NCBI GenBank assembly: GCA_001275005.1
Contig: JWZX01001251.1
Coordinates: 1 to 18,010 of the forward strand
Direction of reading: 5' to 3'
Source of the DNA: Chrysochromulina tobinii
Lineage: Eukaryota; Haptophyta; Prymnesiales; Chrysochromulinaceae
Length of the DNA stretch: 18,010 bases
Position 1 is the stretch's first letter. Each line of letters begins with the position of its first letter. A model generated the notes under the pieces. It did not search any database. It worked only from the letters and a program-made list of their open reading frames with translations, and was not told the DNA's origin. Positions 1-7,976 of this stretch are shown in pieces. Position numbers and translations under genes: made by a program.

Positions 1-2
1 AG

Positions 3-245
3 GACCTCGATGCGCTGCTGTCCGAGTGTGGCTGCCTCACAGGCGATAAGGCTGCGACCTTGAAGGCGGGCATCAAACGCTTGACAGGAGAGACTGTGCA
101 GATTTTCAGAGAACGGCACTTCCTGCTTGAGTACTATGCTCGTGTCAAGTACGCACGCGCACACAGCATATCGCAAGCCCGATCTCCGATACCGTACCAA
201 CGCATGCATGGACCTCCCTCGCAGGTGCGTCGCCTTCGGCGTTGA
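3..245 (+). CDS. 3' end of an unrecognised gene, cut by the left edge
   Basis: The frame is open from the first full codon at position 3 and ends at a TGA at 243-245. The first ~48 codons (to about 148) look coding: they are GC3-biased and encode a charged, helix-like stretch with residues such as LTGDKAA, TVQIFRERHF and LLEYYARV. After that the composition changes and the remaining residues look like untranslated or intronic sequence. A possible donor, GTACGC at 149, pairs with a pyrimidine-preceded AG at 223-224. Splicing there would move into the frame that stays open to 645, but that reading is Arg/His/Cys-rich and unconvincing. There is no ATG start in the window for this frame, so the 5' part lies outside. 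No family is recognised. Coding status of 3-148 is moderately supported; the true 3' end is uncertain. Confidence 0.4.
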   Translation, partial: DLDALLSECGCLTGDKAATLKAGIKRLTGETVQIFRERHFLLEYYARVKYARAHSISQARSPIPYQRMHGPPSQVRRLRR

Positions 246-1191
246 GCCGGCCGAGAGCTGTGCGGAGCAACGTACGCACAGCGCGCACGCCGATGGGGGA
301 GGCAATCATCGTGCGCACGCCATAAGGCAGGAGGATGCTGTGGCGCAGCTGCCAGCTTCACATGGATCGTGGGTGCCACGCTCCGGTTGTAAATGCGTCG
401 GCTCTGGCACTTGTCATGTACAGCCTGAGAGCTTCACGTGCGCAGGTCACGTTCGGATAGCGCGATACTGTGCTTGCCTGAGATTCGGTGTACAGGGCAC
501 AGGGGTCGGGTCCGTCGAGGTCATTCCGAGACCGACGTGTACAACTGTATATATAAATGTGTACAACTGTATATATGTGTACAACTTTAGGCCTTTACCT
601 TCAGCGTCGCGATACGCGAAAATATGCACAGATGTACACAGGTAAAGTTTTTGTGACGGCCGGGCGCGGCGACGACGCCGGACGACGGGACCCGGTAGGC
701 GGCGTCACTCTTACAGGGTTGAGCTTGAGGGTTCGTCACACAGGGTTGCGGGTACGATAGGCTTGGGAATAAGTATAAGAGCGCTCGCGCATTCAAACAC
801 AGGGCTCAGCTCACAAGAGCAGCTGCTGTTTCCCCACACATGCATGTCAAAGATTACATAACGGCTAGAGACACCCTAAGGATCGGAGCTCAGGCGGCTT
901 GCTTCGCAGATTCAACCACAGCCGACGCATCCGTCAGTGTACAGGGCGGATTCTGAGCGGGCAACTGTGGCAGCTGCACACTAACTGGGGGTTCCTTCGC
1001 GCCTAGCCCGCCAGCTGGCGTCTACGGCGTCGTGATCGGGGCCTCATGCAGGTCATCTTCGTGCCCATGGAGCCTGCAGTCCCGCACGGCTGTGTCACAC
1101 GGACCAGAGCTAAAGACCATCAAGCGCCGACGCGAAACGCGAGGGCTTCGGGAATTTCCATTTTCGGGAAAATGGTTCGGGGCTTTCTCAA
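246..1191. other. Intergenic region with no supported gene
   Basis: No open frame here has convincing codon bias or domain content; the open stretches are short and mostly overlap one another on both strands. It should contain the 3' untranslated region of the left-edge gene and the promoter of the membrane-protein gene that starts at 1192. The one notable internal structure is the AT-rich minisatellite at 537-588. A TATA-like TATAAGAG occurs at 774-781, about 420 bp before the next start codon, but nothing else supports it as a core promoter. Confidence 0.5.
537..588. repeat. AT-rich minisatellite, GTGTACAACTGTATAT unit
   Basis: Three consecutive copies begin GTGTACAACT, at about 537, 559 and 577. 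The first two continue with TGTATATAT and the third breaks off into TTTAG. Unit lengths are 22 and 18 bp; the difference is a short TAAA-type insertion in the first copy. The tract is strikingly AT-rich in otherwise GC-rich DNA. It lies 3' of the left-edge gene, where AT-rich elements can aid 3'-end formation, but no function is shown. Confidence 0.8.
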
Positions 1192-3317
1192 ATGAGGCGT
1201 CTCGCAATGCGACGTCTCGTCGCCAACTCGGCGACACGCTTGGCAAAGTCTACTGGAAAGATGTCCGAAGAAGGAGGTGTACGACGATGGCAGGGCCGGA
1301 TAGGCACGTGGGTGTGGGATTCGGGGGACGATCTCAACGCGGGAGACGATGCCACCTTGTTCCGCGTTGGTCCGCTCTCTTCGGATCTTATGGAGAAGGT
1401 GGAGAGTGGTGAGGTGAGCCTTGCGATGCGGTTTGGCGTCTTTCGTTACGCTTCCTTGCGTGACGCCTACGCGCGCTACCAGATTCCCTTCATCCAGCGG
1501 CGTGCTGCTGGTATCCTTATCTTCTACGCGCTGTGGCGGACGGCGTGGACCATTCACTTTGCCCTGTCTGGAGGCTCCAAGCGGAACATGTTCTTCTTCC
1601 ATGGTGCTGATTGGCGCAACGGCATGGGTGTGCTGTATCTTTACTTGAGTTTTGCGCTTGTCGCTTCCTTGCCCATGATCGCGCGTCAGCAAGAGCGCGC
1701 CACCTCTTGCACCGCGCGCACGATCACGCGCCTCGCGGCCAGCCCTCGCACTCCAGACGTGGTAATGGCTCTGGTCGTGGCGGGGTATCTGCTCCTCATC
1801 CCGCGGGTGTGGAATGACAACGACCCGTTCGATCTCCTCCATGCCGACTACACGGCTCTTGACACGCAGACGCTCTTCTCGGTGGTGGCCGTCTTCCTTG
1901 CCATCGCGGTACGTCAAGGGGACCAACCCTCATAGGACTATATGGACCCTGATGAGGCCACAGGCACTGTGCTCATGCTATGCGCCACAGCTCCTAGTGA
2001 GCCCCCTCTGGTCCCCATGACGTTCTTGGCCTGCGCGTCCCTTTTCATGAGTCGCTCGCCGTGCGCTTCACCTCGTGCGCTGTGTGCGTTCGTGGGACCC
2101 CTCGTCCATGTGCCTCACAGGCGGGAGGCGTGTTTTTCTCGCCGCTCTTCGCCTTCGCCTCGTCCGTCACCTTCCTGATGACCTGGATTCATGCCTATCA
2201 CAGCCTTGTCGACCACCCGTTCTACCTCGACCGTCAGAATGCAAGCGCCTCGCAAGCCTCGACAGAGGGCAACCAAGGCAGGGATCAGAGCGACCTCGAG
2301 CTGGGCGGACTCCGAATCGTCTACTGGCAGACGTGGCCGTTGCTGGTCACCGTAGCCGTCATCAACTTTCATCGTGAGGTGTCGGCTGCGCGCCAGTTCC
2401 GGCTCGCCTGCGTGATGCAGCGGCTCGCGTCGCGTCGTATCGAGCAGCTGCGAGGGGAGAAGCAGAGGCTCAACTACGAGAGGGCGATAGAGGAGCACCG
2501 TGCCGTGCGAGTTGGCTCGGACTGCGGGAGCAGCTACGGCACGGAGATCGAGCTGTTTCATGCGTGGAAGAGATACGGCACGGAGACCGAGCTGTTGCAG
2601 ATGCATCGGCCGGTGCAATTGCCGCAGTCGGCGCAGTCGGAGCAGTCGGCGCAGTCGGAGCAGTCGGAGCAGTCACCGTTTCTGCCACTGACGCCGCAGT
2701 CGCTCGCGCGGGTGGAAGCCCTTACGCGGACGCTGCAAAAATGCGGCCTCGAGCTTGATCGTGAGGGTGAGGAGGCTCCCCTACCGTTACCTCAGGCGCA
2801 GGAGCCTCCGGCCTTTGCAGCAGCCACGGCTGAAGCAATGATGGCAGACGGTGCTCTGCAGATCGCCGTGCACCGTGTGAACGAATATCTTCTCGGCACA
2901 CCCGAGCTCGCCCCCGCCGAGGTCCCGCGCCGCAACCACGTATCCGCCACGCACAGGATTCTCTCGCAGCGGCATCGGCCAGCCCTCGATGGGCTTGCCC
3001 TGACGGCATGCAATCCCAATCGCGACGACAGAGCTAACGACGGAGCGGCCTCCCCATGGCCTCCTCATGGCAGCCTGCCACGTGACCTGGCGGGGAGGCC
3101 TTCCCATGGCCTGCCACGTGGCTTGGCGGAACGCGCGCGCCTCATGGCCCTCCCCTGGGGTTTGACCATCGGGGCACAGGGCGGCTGGGCACGGACTGGG
3201 CGACCTCCGACGCTACGGGATGCTCTGAGCGGTCTCGAGGCTCGTTCATTGCCGTCCGATGCTTCCGATGATGCGGTGGCTGCACGAGCCGACGAGCTCA
3301 TCGCTGGGATCTTTTGA
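1192..3317 (+). CDS. Multi-pass membrane protein with coiled-coil linker, two exons
   Basis: Exon 1 is 1192-1908 and exon 2 is most simply 2121-3317 (TGA at 3315-3317), joined in phase 0 to give about 637 residues. Hydrophobic segments lie near residues 105-125, 146-163, 189-204 and 228-239; the last continues across the junction, a further one follows, and another lies after the WQTWP motif, for about six membrane passes. Directly after the last pass is a charged helical stretch (RLACVMQRLASRR, then EKQRLNYERA) resembling the signalling helix after the membrane domain of class III cyclases. No cyclase or kinase domain follows: the rest is low complexity with an AQSEQS repeat and a Pro/Arg-rich tail. 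Starts at 1192, 1207 and 1261 are all in frame; 1261 has the best context (A at -3). The gene stops 156 bp before the next start. I do not recognise a named family; resemblance to the membrane half of an algal cyclase is inference. Confidence 0.65.
1909..2120 (+). other. Spliceosomal intron in the membrane-protein gene
   Basis: The donor is a consensus GTACGT at 1909, directly after codon GCG. Reading on without splicing meets a stop at 1933-1935. The downstream frame becomes open only after the stops at 1995-2000. The acceptor at 2120 (GTGCCTCACAG) restores the downstream frame in phase 0 and joins two hydrophobic stretches into one membrane segment. A second acceptor at 2051, preceded by the pyrimidine-rich TCCCTTTTCATGAG, is also phase 0 and would add 23 residues including TSCAVCVRGT. 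The sequence cannot decide between 212 nt and 143 nt; alternative use is possible. Confidence 0.6.
2624..2674 (+). repeat. 9-bp tandem repeat encoding AQSEQS
   Basis: The unit is CAGTCGG(A/C)G-like, present about 5.5 times in frame inside exon 2 of the membrane-protein gene, giving alternating AQS and EQS triplets. Just upstream, a longer direct duplication encodes YGTEIELF and then YGTETELL. Both look like slippage or unequal exchange within a low-complexity cytoplasmic tail. Confidence 0.8.
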
Positions 3318-3473
3318 GCTCGAAACAAAAATAACTCAACTGACCTTTTCTCAAAGTTGCACGGAGAAGCTCGTTCGTGTGTGTGGAACTCCCTCTCCCT
3401 CCTTATTGGCACTGAAGGTCTTCTCACCCGCCCGACGTGCTCGACGAGGCCTTCCGATCAGATTCGTATCGGC

Positions 3474-6296
3474 ATGGCGCGCCGTCGTCTCGGCGCCACC
3501 TCCTTTACGATCCCGGATCTAGACAAGCAGGAGGTCGAGAAAGAAATCCTTGGCGAGCAGCATGAGGTCAACGCGGGCGTGCGGGCAACCTTTGGCGCGG
3601 TGCACTCCACGCTGAATTCGCAGGGCGCCGCCATCCGCGGCCTGGAGGAAGTGATCAAGAAAGTGCTTCCCGAGTTGGATCGGCTGACCGATCTGGTGAA
3701 GGACGCTGTTCCTAGCTCTGATGTGGCACGCATCGCCGAAAACCTGAGCAAGGTCGCCGAGGACGCCAATTTCTTGGCGGCGAACGCCAAGGAGATCAAG
3801 GTGAATCTGGACGCGAAGTTCGACGCGCAGCTCGGGCAGCGGGCGCTCGAGGCTCTTGCGCGGCAGCAGGCCCAGGCGGAGCACGAGGCTGCCGCGCGCG
3901 AGGCGGTCGGCGGCGAGGTGGTCCGGCTTGTCGCCTCGACGGCGTCGTTCACCCAGGTCGTGGAGTCGGTGCGCGTGGATTGCAAGAAGCTCGAGCCGCG
4001 TGTGGACGGGCTCGAGCGGCGGACTCAGGCGGATGAGGAGGCGCTCGAGGCGTACCGCAGAGACACGGATCGGCGACTGACCCTCAAGGCTGATGGCATC
4101 TCGCTCGAGGCTCTCGCACGCACTGTGGGCGAGGATGCGGCGGAGGCGCAGCGCCGGTGGACGAAGCTCGAGGCGGAGGCGAAGAAGCAGCACACGGAGG
4201 CGCTCAAGGTGGCCAACGAGAAGATGCCCCGTCGCGAGGCGCAGCAGGCGCTCGATGCGCTCGCTGAGGCCATCGCCCGCCAAGCGCATGAGCACGCGCA
4301 GGCGGGCGCGCGTCTCGCGGACGCCATGGCTGCGCGCCTTGAGCGCTCCGAGGCGGACGCGGCGCAGACGCTGTCCCAGCTGCAGGCTGAGGAAGCCGAC
4401 TGGCGCGCCGAGGCGCAGTCGCAGCTCTCGGCTCTCCAGCAAGCCATCGACGCTGCGACAGGCCGAGCTGAGCGCGAGCTTCGCGCGCACCGAATGAGCG
4501 CCGAGCGCGAGGCGGCCGAGTTGCGCTCAACGGGGAGCTCGCATGCCGATCGGCTGGACGAGCAGTCGGCTCTGCTCTCGGAGCTGCGCGCGGACGCGGC
4601 AGGCACCGCCCGGGAGGCAGCCGCGCTCACCAGCGCCAGCGCACGCGCGGCTGGGGTGATCGAGCAGTTACGTGCTCACGGCGTCGAGCTCGAGGAGACT
4701 GTCGATCGCTTAGGCGCGCGGCACAAGGCGCTGGGGCAGACGGTCGAGCGGGAGCTCGGGCTGTGCTCGGAGCGCGTCGAGGGGCTCGAGGGGCACTGCG
4801 CCGAGCTGCACGCCGCACTGAGCACCCTCACCGCCAACGGGCAGCCCCTAACAGCGAGTGATCTGGCCAATCTCGAGCATCGAGTCGGCTCGCTCGAGGG
4901 GGCTCTCACGAGCACGCTCGAGGAGCTGCGTCGGCGAGAGCTCGCGCGCGACACGGGTCACGTGGTGCAGCGCACGACGGACGCGATGCGCTTGCGCCTC
5001 GAGCAGCTCGAACAGAAGGTGAGCGACGAGGCCGAGGCGGCCGAGGCCTGGCAGGAGGAGGCGCGCAGGGCCGGGGCCGCCGCCGCGGCGGCCGAGCTTG
5101 CGGCACAGACCGCCGCGGCCAGCGCGCAGGCTGCCGCGACCGCTGCCGCGACCGCCGTGGGGCCTGGGAGCGCCGCCGCCACTCCGATGAGATTGCTGCC
5201 GCCTCCGCCACCAGTACAGGAACTGGGGCTGCGCGCCACGCCGCAGCGGCGCCAAATGGACGATGTGGCGGCAGCGGCGGCGAGCGCGGCGGCAGATAGC
5301 GCGGCCGCGGCGGCGAAGGCGTCGGCGGCGGACGCGGCGATGACGGCGCGTCTGGTCGAGATGCTCCAGCGCCAGGTGGAGGCCTTGCACGCGCAACTCG
5401 GCCAACTGAACGAAGAAGCTGTCTCCGCCCTGCGCGATCGCGATGAGGAGCGCAGGGCGGAACAGCAGCGGCGGCAGGCGACGGACGAGGCGCTGCGGGC
5501 GCTGCGCCGGGACATGGCAGTGGTGCAGGAAGAGGCGGCCGCCACGCGGGCGGAGCTCCATGCCCTCAGGTCTCGCGCCACACCAGCGCCGCCCGTGACC
5601 GCGACCGCGACCGTGACTGCGCCGCCGACGCCCTCGCGGCCAACGCTCGCCCCCTCGCCCATGCCCACGCCCGCTGCACCGCTCGTGGGGGGGTCCGGCA
5701 TCGGTTCGAGCATGGAGCTCGTGTTCACGGGGAGGCTCACGGCGCTTGAGGCGGCCCATCGCGCCATCGAGGCGGCTCAGCGCGATCTAGAGGGCACGAT
5801 GGCGAGTTGGACTGCCGAGCACGCACGCAAGCTGGAGCTCCTAGCGTCGCAAGCGCTCTCGGGCAAGTGGATTGGGCTTGTGGGCATGGGCGGCAGCGCA
5901 GTGGGCGGCGCGGTGGGGAGTGTGGTGGGCAGCGGTGCGACGGCGGGCGCGGGCGTGCTCGTGTGCTGGCATGAGCAAGCGGCGAACACTTACGAGGGTG
6001 GCTTCGGTTGGATACCTCGCACTCACGAGGTCAACTGCGCTGCAGCCGGCGTGTACGAGGTGGCCGTGGGTCTGTGGCCAGCTTCGCCTGGGCTGCTCGC
6101 CGAGCTGCGTGTCAATGGTGCGACCGCGATGCTCCTGACTGAGCCGCCCGCCGCGCTGGCGCACCTGGGCGCCGCCGAGGCGGGGGGGCTCTGCGCTGTC
6201 TCGCTCCTCTCCCTCCCCGCGGGCGCCGCCGTGAGCCTCGCAGCCGAGCACGCGACACGGCGCACAAAGGCATACCTCGGGCTGCGAAAACTTTGA
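3474..6296 (+). CDS. Long coiled-coil protein with C-terminal beta-sandwich-like (C1q/TNF-like) domain
   Basis: The first in-frame ATG is at 3474 (MARRRLGATSF); the open frame extends 5' only through non-ATG codons. The TGA is at 6294-6296, giving 940 residues in a single exon. Residues ~15-700 are rich in Ala, Glu, Arg and Leu with heptad-like spacing, repeated AEQ/AEA patterns and recurring LExR motifs, typical of an extended coiled coil. Ala-only tracts lie near residues 535-620. A Pro/Thr-rich hinge is encoded at about 5570-5700. After a short helix and the SGKW motif (Trp 799), residues ~800-940 change character: a Gly/Ser/Val tract, then Thr-Tyr-Glu-Gly-Gly-Phe, AAGVYEVAVGLWP, LRVNGATAMLL, LPAGAAVSLA and a final AYLGLRKL. 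That order (GxYxV, VNG, L-AG-xVxL, LGL at the end) matches the strand pattern of C1q/TNF jelly-roll domains. A structural or cytoskeletal role is likely but inferred; the fold call is moderate. Confidence 0.85.
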   Translation: MARRRLGATSFTIPDLDKQEVEKEILGEQHEVNAGVRATFGAVHSTLNSQGAAIRGLEEVIKKVLPELDRLTDLVKDAVPSSDVARIAENLSKVAEDANFLAANAKEIKVNLDAKFDAQLGQRALEALARQQAQAEHEAAAREAVGGEVVRLVASTASFTQVVESVRVDCKKLEPRVDGLERRTQADEEALEAYRRDTDRRLTLKADGISLEALARTVGEDAAEAQRRWTKLEAEAKKQHTEALKVANEKMPRREAQQALDALAEAIARQAHEHAQAGARLADAMAARLERSEADAAQTLSQLQAEEADWRAEAQSQLSALQQAIDAATGRAERELRAHRMSAEREAAELRSTGSSHADRLDEQSALLSELRADAAGTAREAAALTSASARAAGVIEQLRAHGVELEETVDRLGARHKALGQTVERELGLCSERVEGLEGHCAELHAALSTLTANGQPLTASDLANLEHRVGSLEGALTSTLEELRRRELARDTGHVVQRTTDAMRLRLEQLEQKVSDEAEAAEAWQEEARRAGAAAAAAELAAQTAAASAQAAATAAATAVGPGSAAATPMRLLPPPPPVQELGLRATPQRRQMDDVAAAAASAAADSAAAAAKASAADAAMTARLVEMLQRQVEALHAQLGQLNEEAVSALRDRDEERRAEQQRRQATDEALRALRRDMAVVQEEAAATRAELHALRSRATPAPPVTATATVTAPPTPSRPTLAPSPMPTPAAPLVGGSGIGSSMELVFTGRLTALEAAHRAIEAAQRDLEGTMASWTAEHARKLELLASQALSGKWIGLVGMGGSAVGGAVGSVVGSGATAGAGVLVCWHEQAANTYEGGFGWIPRTHEVNCAAAGVYEVAVGLWPASPGLLAELRVNGATAMLLTEPPAALAHLGAAEAGGLCAVSLLSLPAGAAVSLAAEHATRRTKAYLGLRKL

Positions 6297-6775
6297 GCCG
6301 AAAAGATAGTCGATGTCGACGTGACACCGGGTCAGCGCCGGCAGGGTCGGTGCGGTGGTGTGGCGTGGACTCCTTCGAATCGCCAATGATCCATAAATGA
6401 TCCACAGAGCGATCGAGTCGGAGGGACCAAAGTTTGATCTTCGTCCTTCATCCGCGCGAGAAGAGCGCGATGGAGTGCCGGCGGCCGCACGGGCAGACCA
6501 CGGATGTGTTCAGGCTAGTTTCTTCGGACTGCGTGGGTTGCTTGACCTTTCCTTAGCGAATACACTCCCCACACACCGCTACCCCGTCATTGACTCTGAT
6601 GCCATCTCTACGGTACAGCTGGACACTCGGGATAGGGACCTGTGCTCGCTCGCCCTTGATCCTTCAGAAGATGCACAAGTAATACCACTTCTTGTAGCCC
6701 AACCCGATGCTGGAGCAAACGCGCCTGTGGTGACGCGAGTCGAAGGGTGTCTGTTAGGTTCGTTCTGCGCGTGTG

Positions 6776-6937
6776 TCAAGTTTGTGTGCATTTGGCGCAC
6801 GTCGAGCTGACTGCTGCCATCCAACTAATAATGTTGGCCTTGGTGCTCGAGTCGGCGGCCTCATTCTTCACAAGCTTGACGAGCCCCGACACGTTGGACT
6901 TGATGAAAGTGCGCACCTCCTCCTCGTCTTTCGTCAT
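6776..6937 (-). CDS. Possible small protein or exon fragment
   Basis: An ATG at 6937 opens a 53-codon frame ending at 6776. Its first ~35 codons have strong GC3 bias and amphipathic, well-mixed composition (MTKDEEEVRTFIKSN, GLVKLVKNEAADS, TKANIISWMAA), unlike the surrounding DNA. The last dozen residues (Ser/Thr/Cys-rich) look less coding. Upstream, the frame continues open to 6976 without another ATG. It could be a single exon of a spliced gene, a decayed gene copy, or a true small protein. No family is recognised. No poly(A) signal was identified just downstream. Confidence 0.3.
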   Translation of the reverse strand: MTKDEEEVRTFIKSNVSGLVKLVKNEAADSSTKANIISWMAAVSSTCAKCTQT

Positions 6938-7842
6938 CGGGTTTTGCGTGGTACTTCGTCGTCGGGCCCGACGCACACACTCACTCGTGACAAGTTATGA
7001 GGCCTCGTGTGTGCACGCAATGACGAAACATGGTTCGTTACATGTACAGTTTCGTGTAGAAACACAAACCGGAGTGCCGGCGGGACACACACGTTCACGA
7101 TCACTAAAATACACGAGACCGGGACACTCCTCACTCGAGAAAGCAATGGTGATCCACACAAACTGAAAAACTGCTATAGGGCCGCAGGCGCAGCAGCGCT
7201 CCCTTTACCGGTACGTTGAGGGTTTGGCGAGCCGTGGGTAATCCATGGGGAATGGCGTGTGAGGGGGGGTGACCACGCGCAGTGTTTGACGCTGTTGATG
7301 GTGTAGATCTGTGAGTGTGTTTTTATTGAGCTGAATACAATCATGTCTGTTGTAATGTTGGAAAAGAAGACCTAGGGGAAAGGGGAAACGAATAGGAAAC
7401 GAATCGTCGACGGCATCGCCGGGGGCGTACCGGTACGGGGGGCGGGGTGCGGCGGTGCTGCACGAGCCGCAGCGCTCGCGCACTAAAATGTGTCGGAATC
7501 ATGCCGACCGCCGGACCGCGACGGTTCCACACACGCTCAATCCTCAAAGCGCGGTCACCTCCATTACTACGATTAAATTTGGACGTGGGAGAGTGACTCT
7601 TATTTGGAAATATTTTGCTGGCCCCGAAACGCGCACCTTAGTTTCCAGATTCCGCACAAAGAGACCATGAGCACCGGGCGGCGGCCGACACACGACTGCC
7701 CCACGCGATACCAAAACCACCACACACACAGACGCAGATGTATTTTCATTGGGCGACCCTTCTAGCTCACGAGCCCTCACGCTTGTCCAGCATTAATGTC
7801 CAGCATATCCCAGCGCTGGCCAAGATGTTCTGTGCCGGCATA

Positions 7843-7848
7843 TTTATT
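7843..7848 (-). terminator. Candidate poly(A) signal AATAAA
   Basis: TTTATT on the plus strand reads AATAAA on the minus strand, about 130 nt past the stop codon of the tandem sulfotransferase-like gene. Spacing and orientation fit 3'-end formation, but one hexamer in moderately AT-rich DNA is only suggestive. Confidence 0.4.
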
Positions 7849-7976
7849 AGTGCCCCCAGCATCACACACGATGAGGACCCCGAAGCGAGGCAATGAGCCC
7901 GTCTCTGAGCCCGTCAGAGCAAAGCATCTTGCTTTAGCATCTTGCCCACCAAGATCCTGTCCACATTTCACAGCGA

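Larger units (their letters stand above)
6297..7976. other. Largely non-coding 1.7-kb stretch
   Basis: The stretch lies between a plus-strand gene and the 3' end of a minus-strand gene, so it should hold both 3' untranslated regions. It is less GC-rich than the flanking genes. The only coding-like piece is on the minus strand at 6776-6937 (listed separately). Other open frames, such as 6397-6810, lack codon bias or recognisable content. Two copies of the TACCGGTA palindrome lie at 7206-7214 and 7427-7436, and a short duplication (GGAAACGAAT) lies at 7384-7404. No RNA gene or mobile element is recognised. Confidence 0.5.

Noticed and set aside
127-645. 172-codon frame near the left edge
   Set aside because: Rich in Arg, His, Cys and Thr, includes the AT-rich minisatellite as coding, and has no domain; at most a small part could be an exon.
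3357-3473. Upstream extension of the coiled-coil gene to 3357
   Set aside because: It would begin at TTG, not ATG; the first ATG in frame is 3474.
3519-5767. Long minus-strand open frames opposite the coiled-coil gene
   Set aside because: They mirror the GC-rich sense codons and are Ala/Ser/Arg repeats without domains; the plus-strand frame is continuous for 940 codons.
6397-6810. 137-codon plus-strand frame after the coiled-coil gene
   Set aside because: No codon bias or motif, and the opposite strand looks more coding in its right part.
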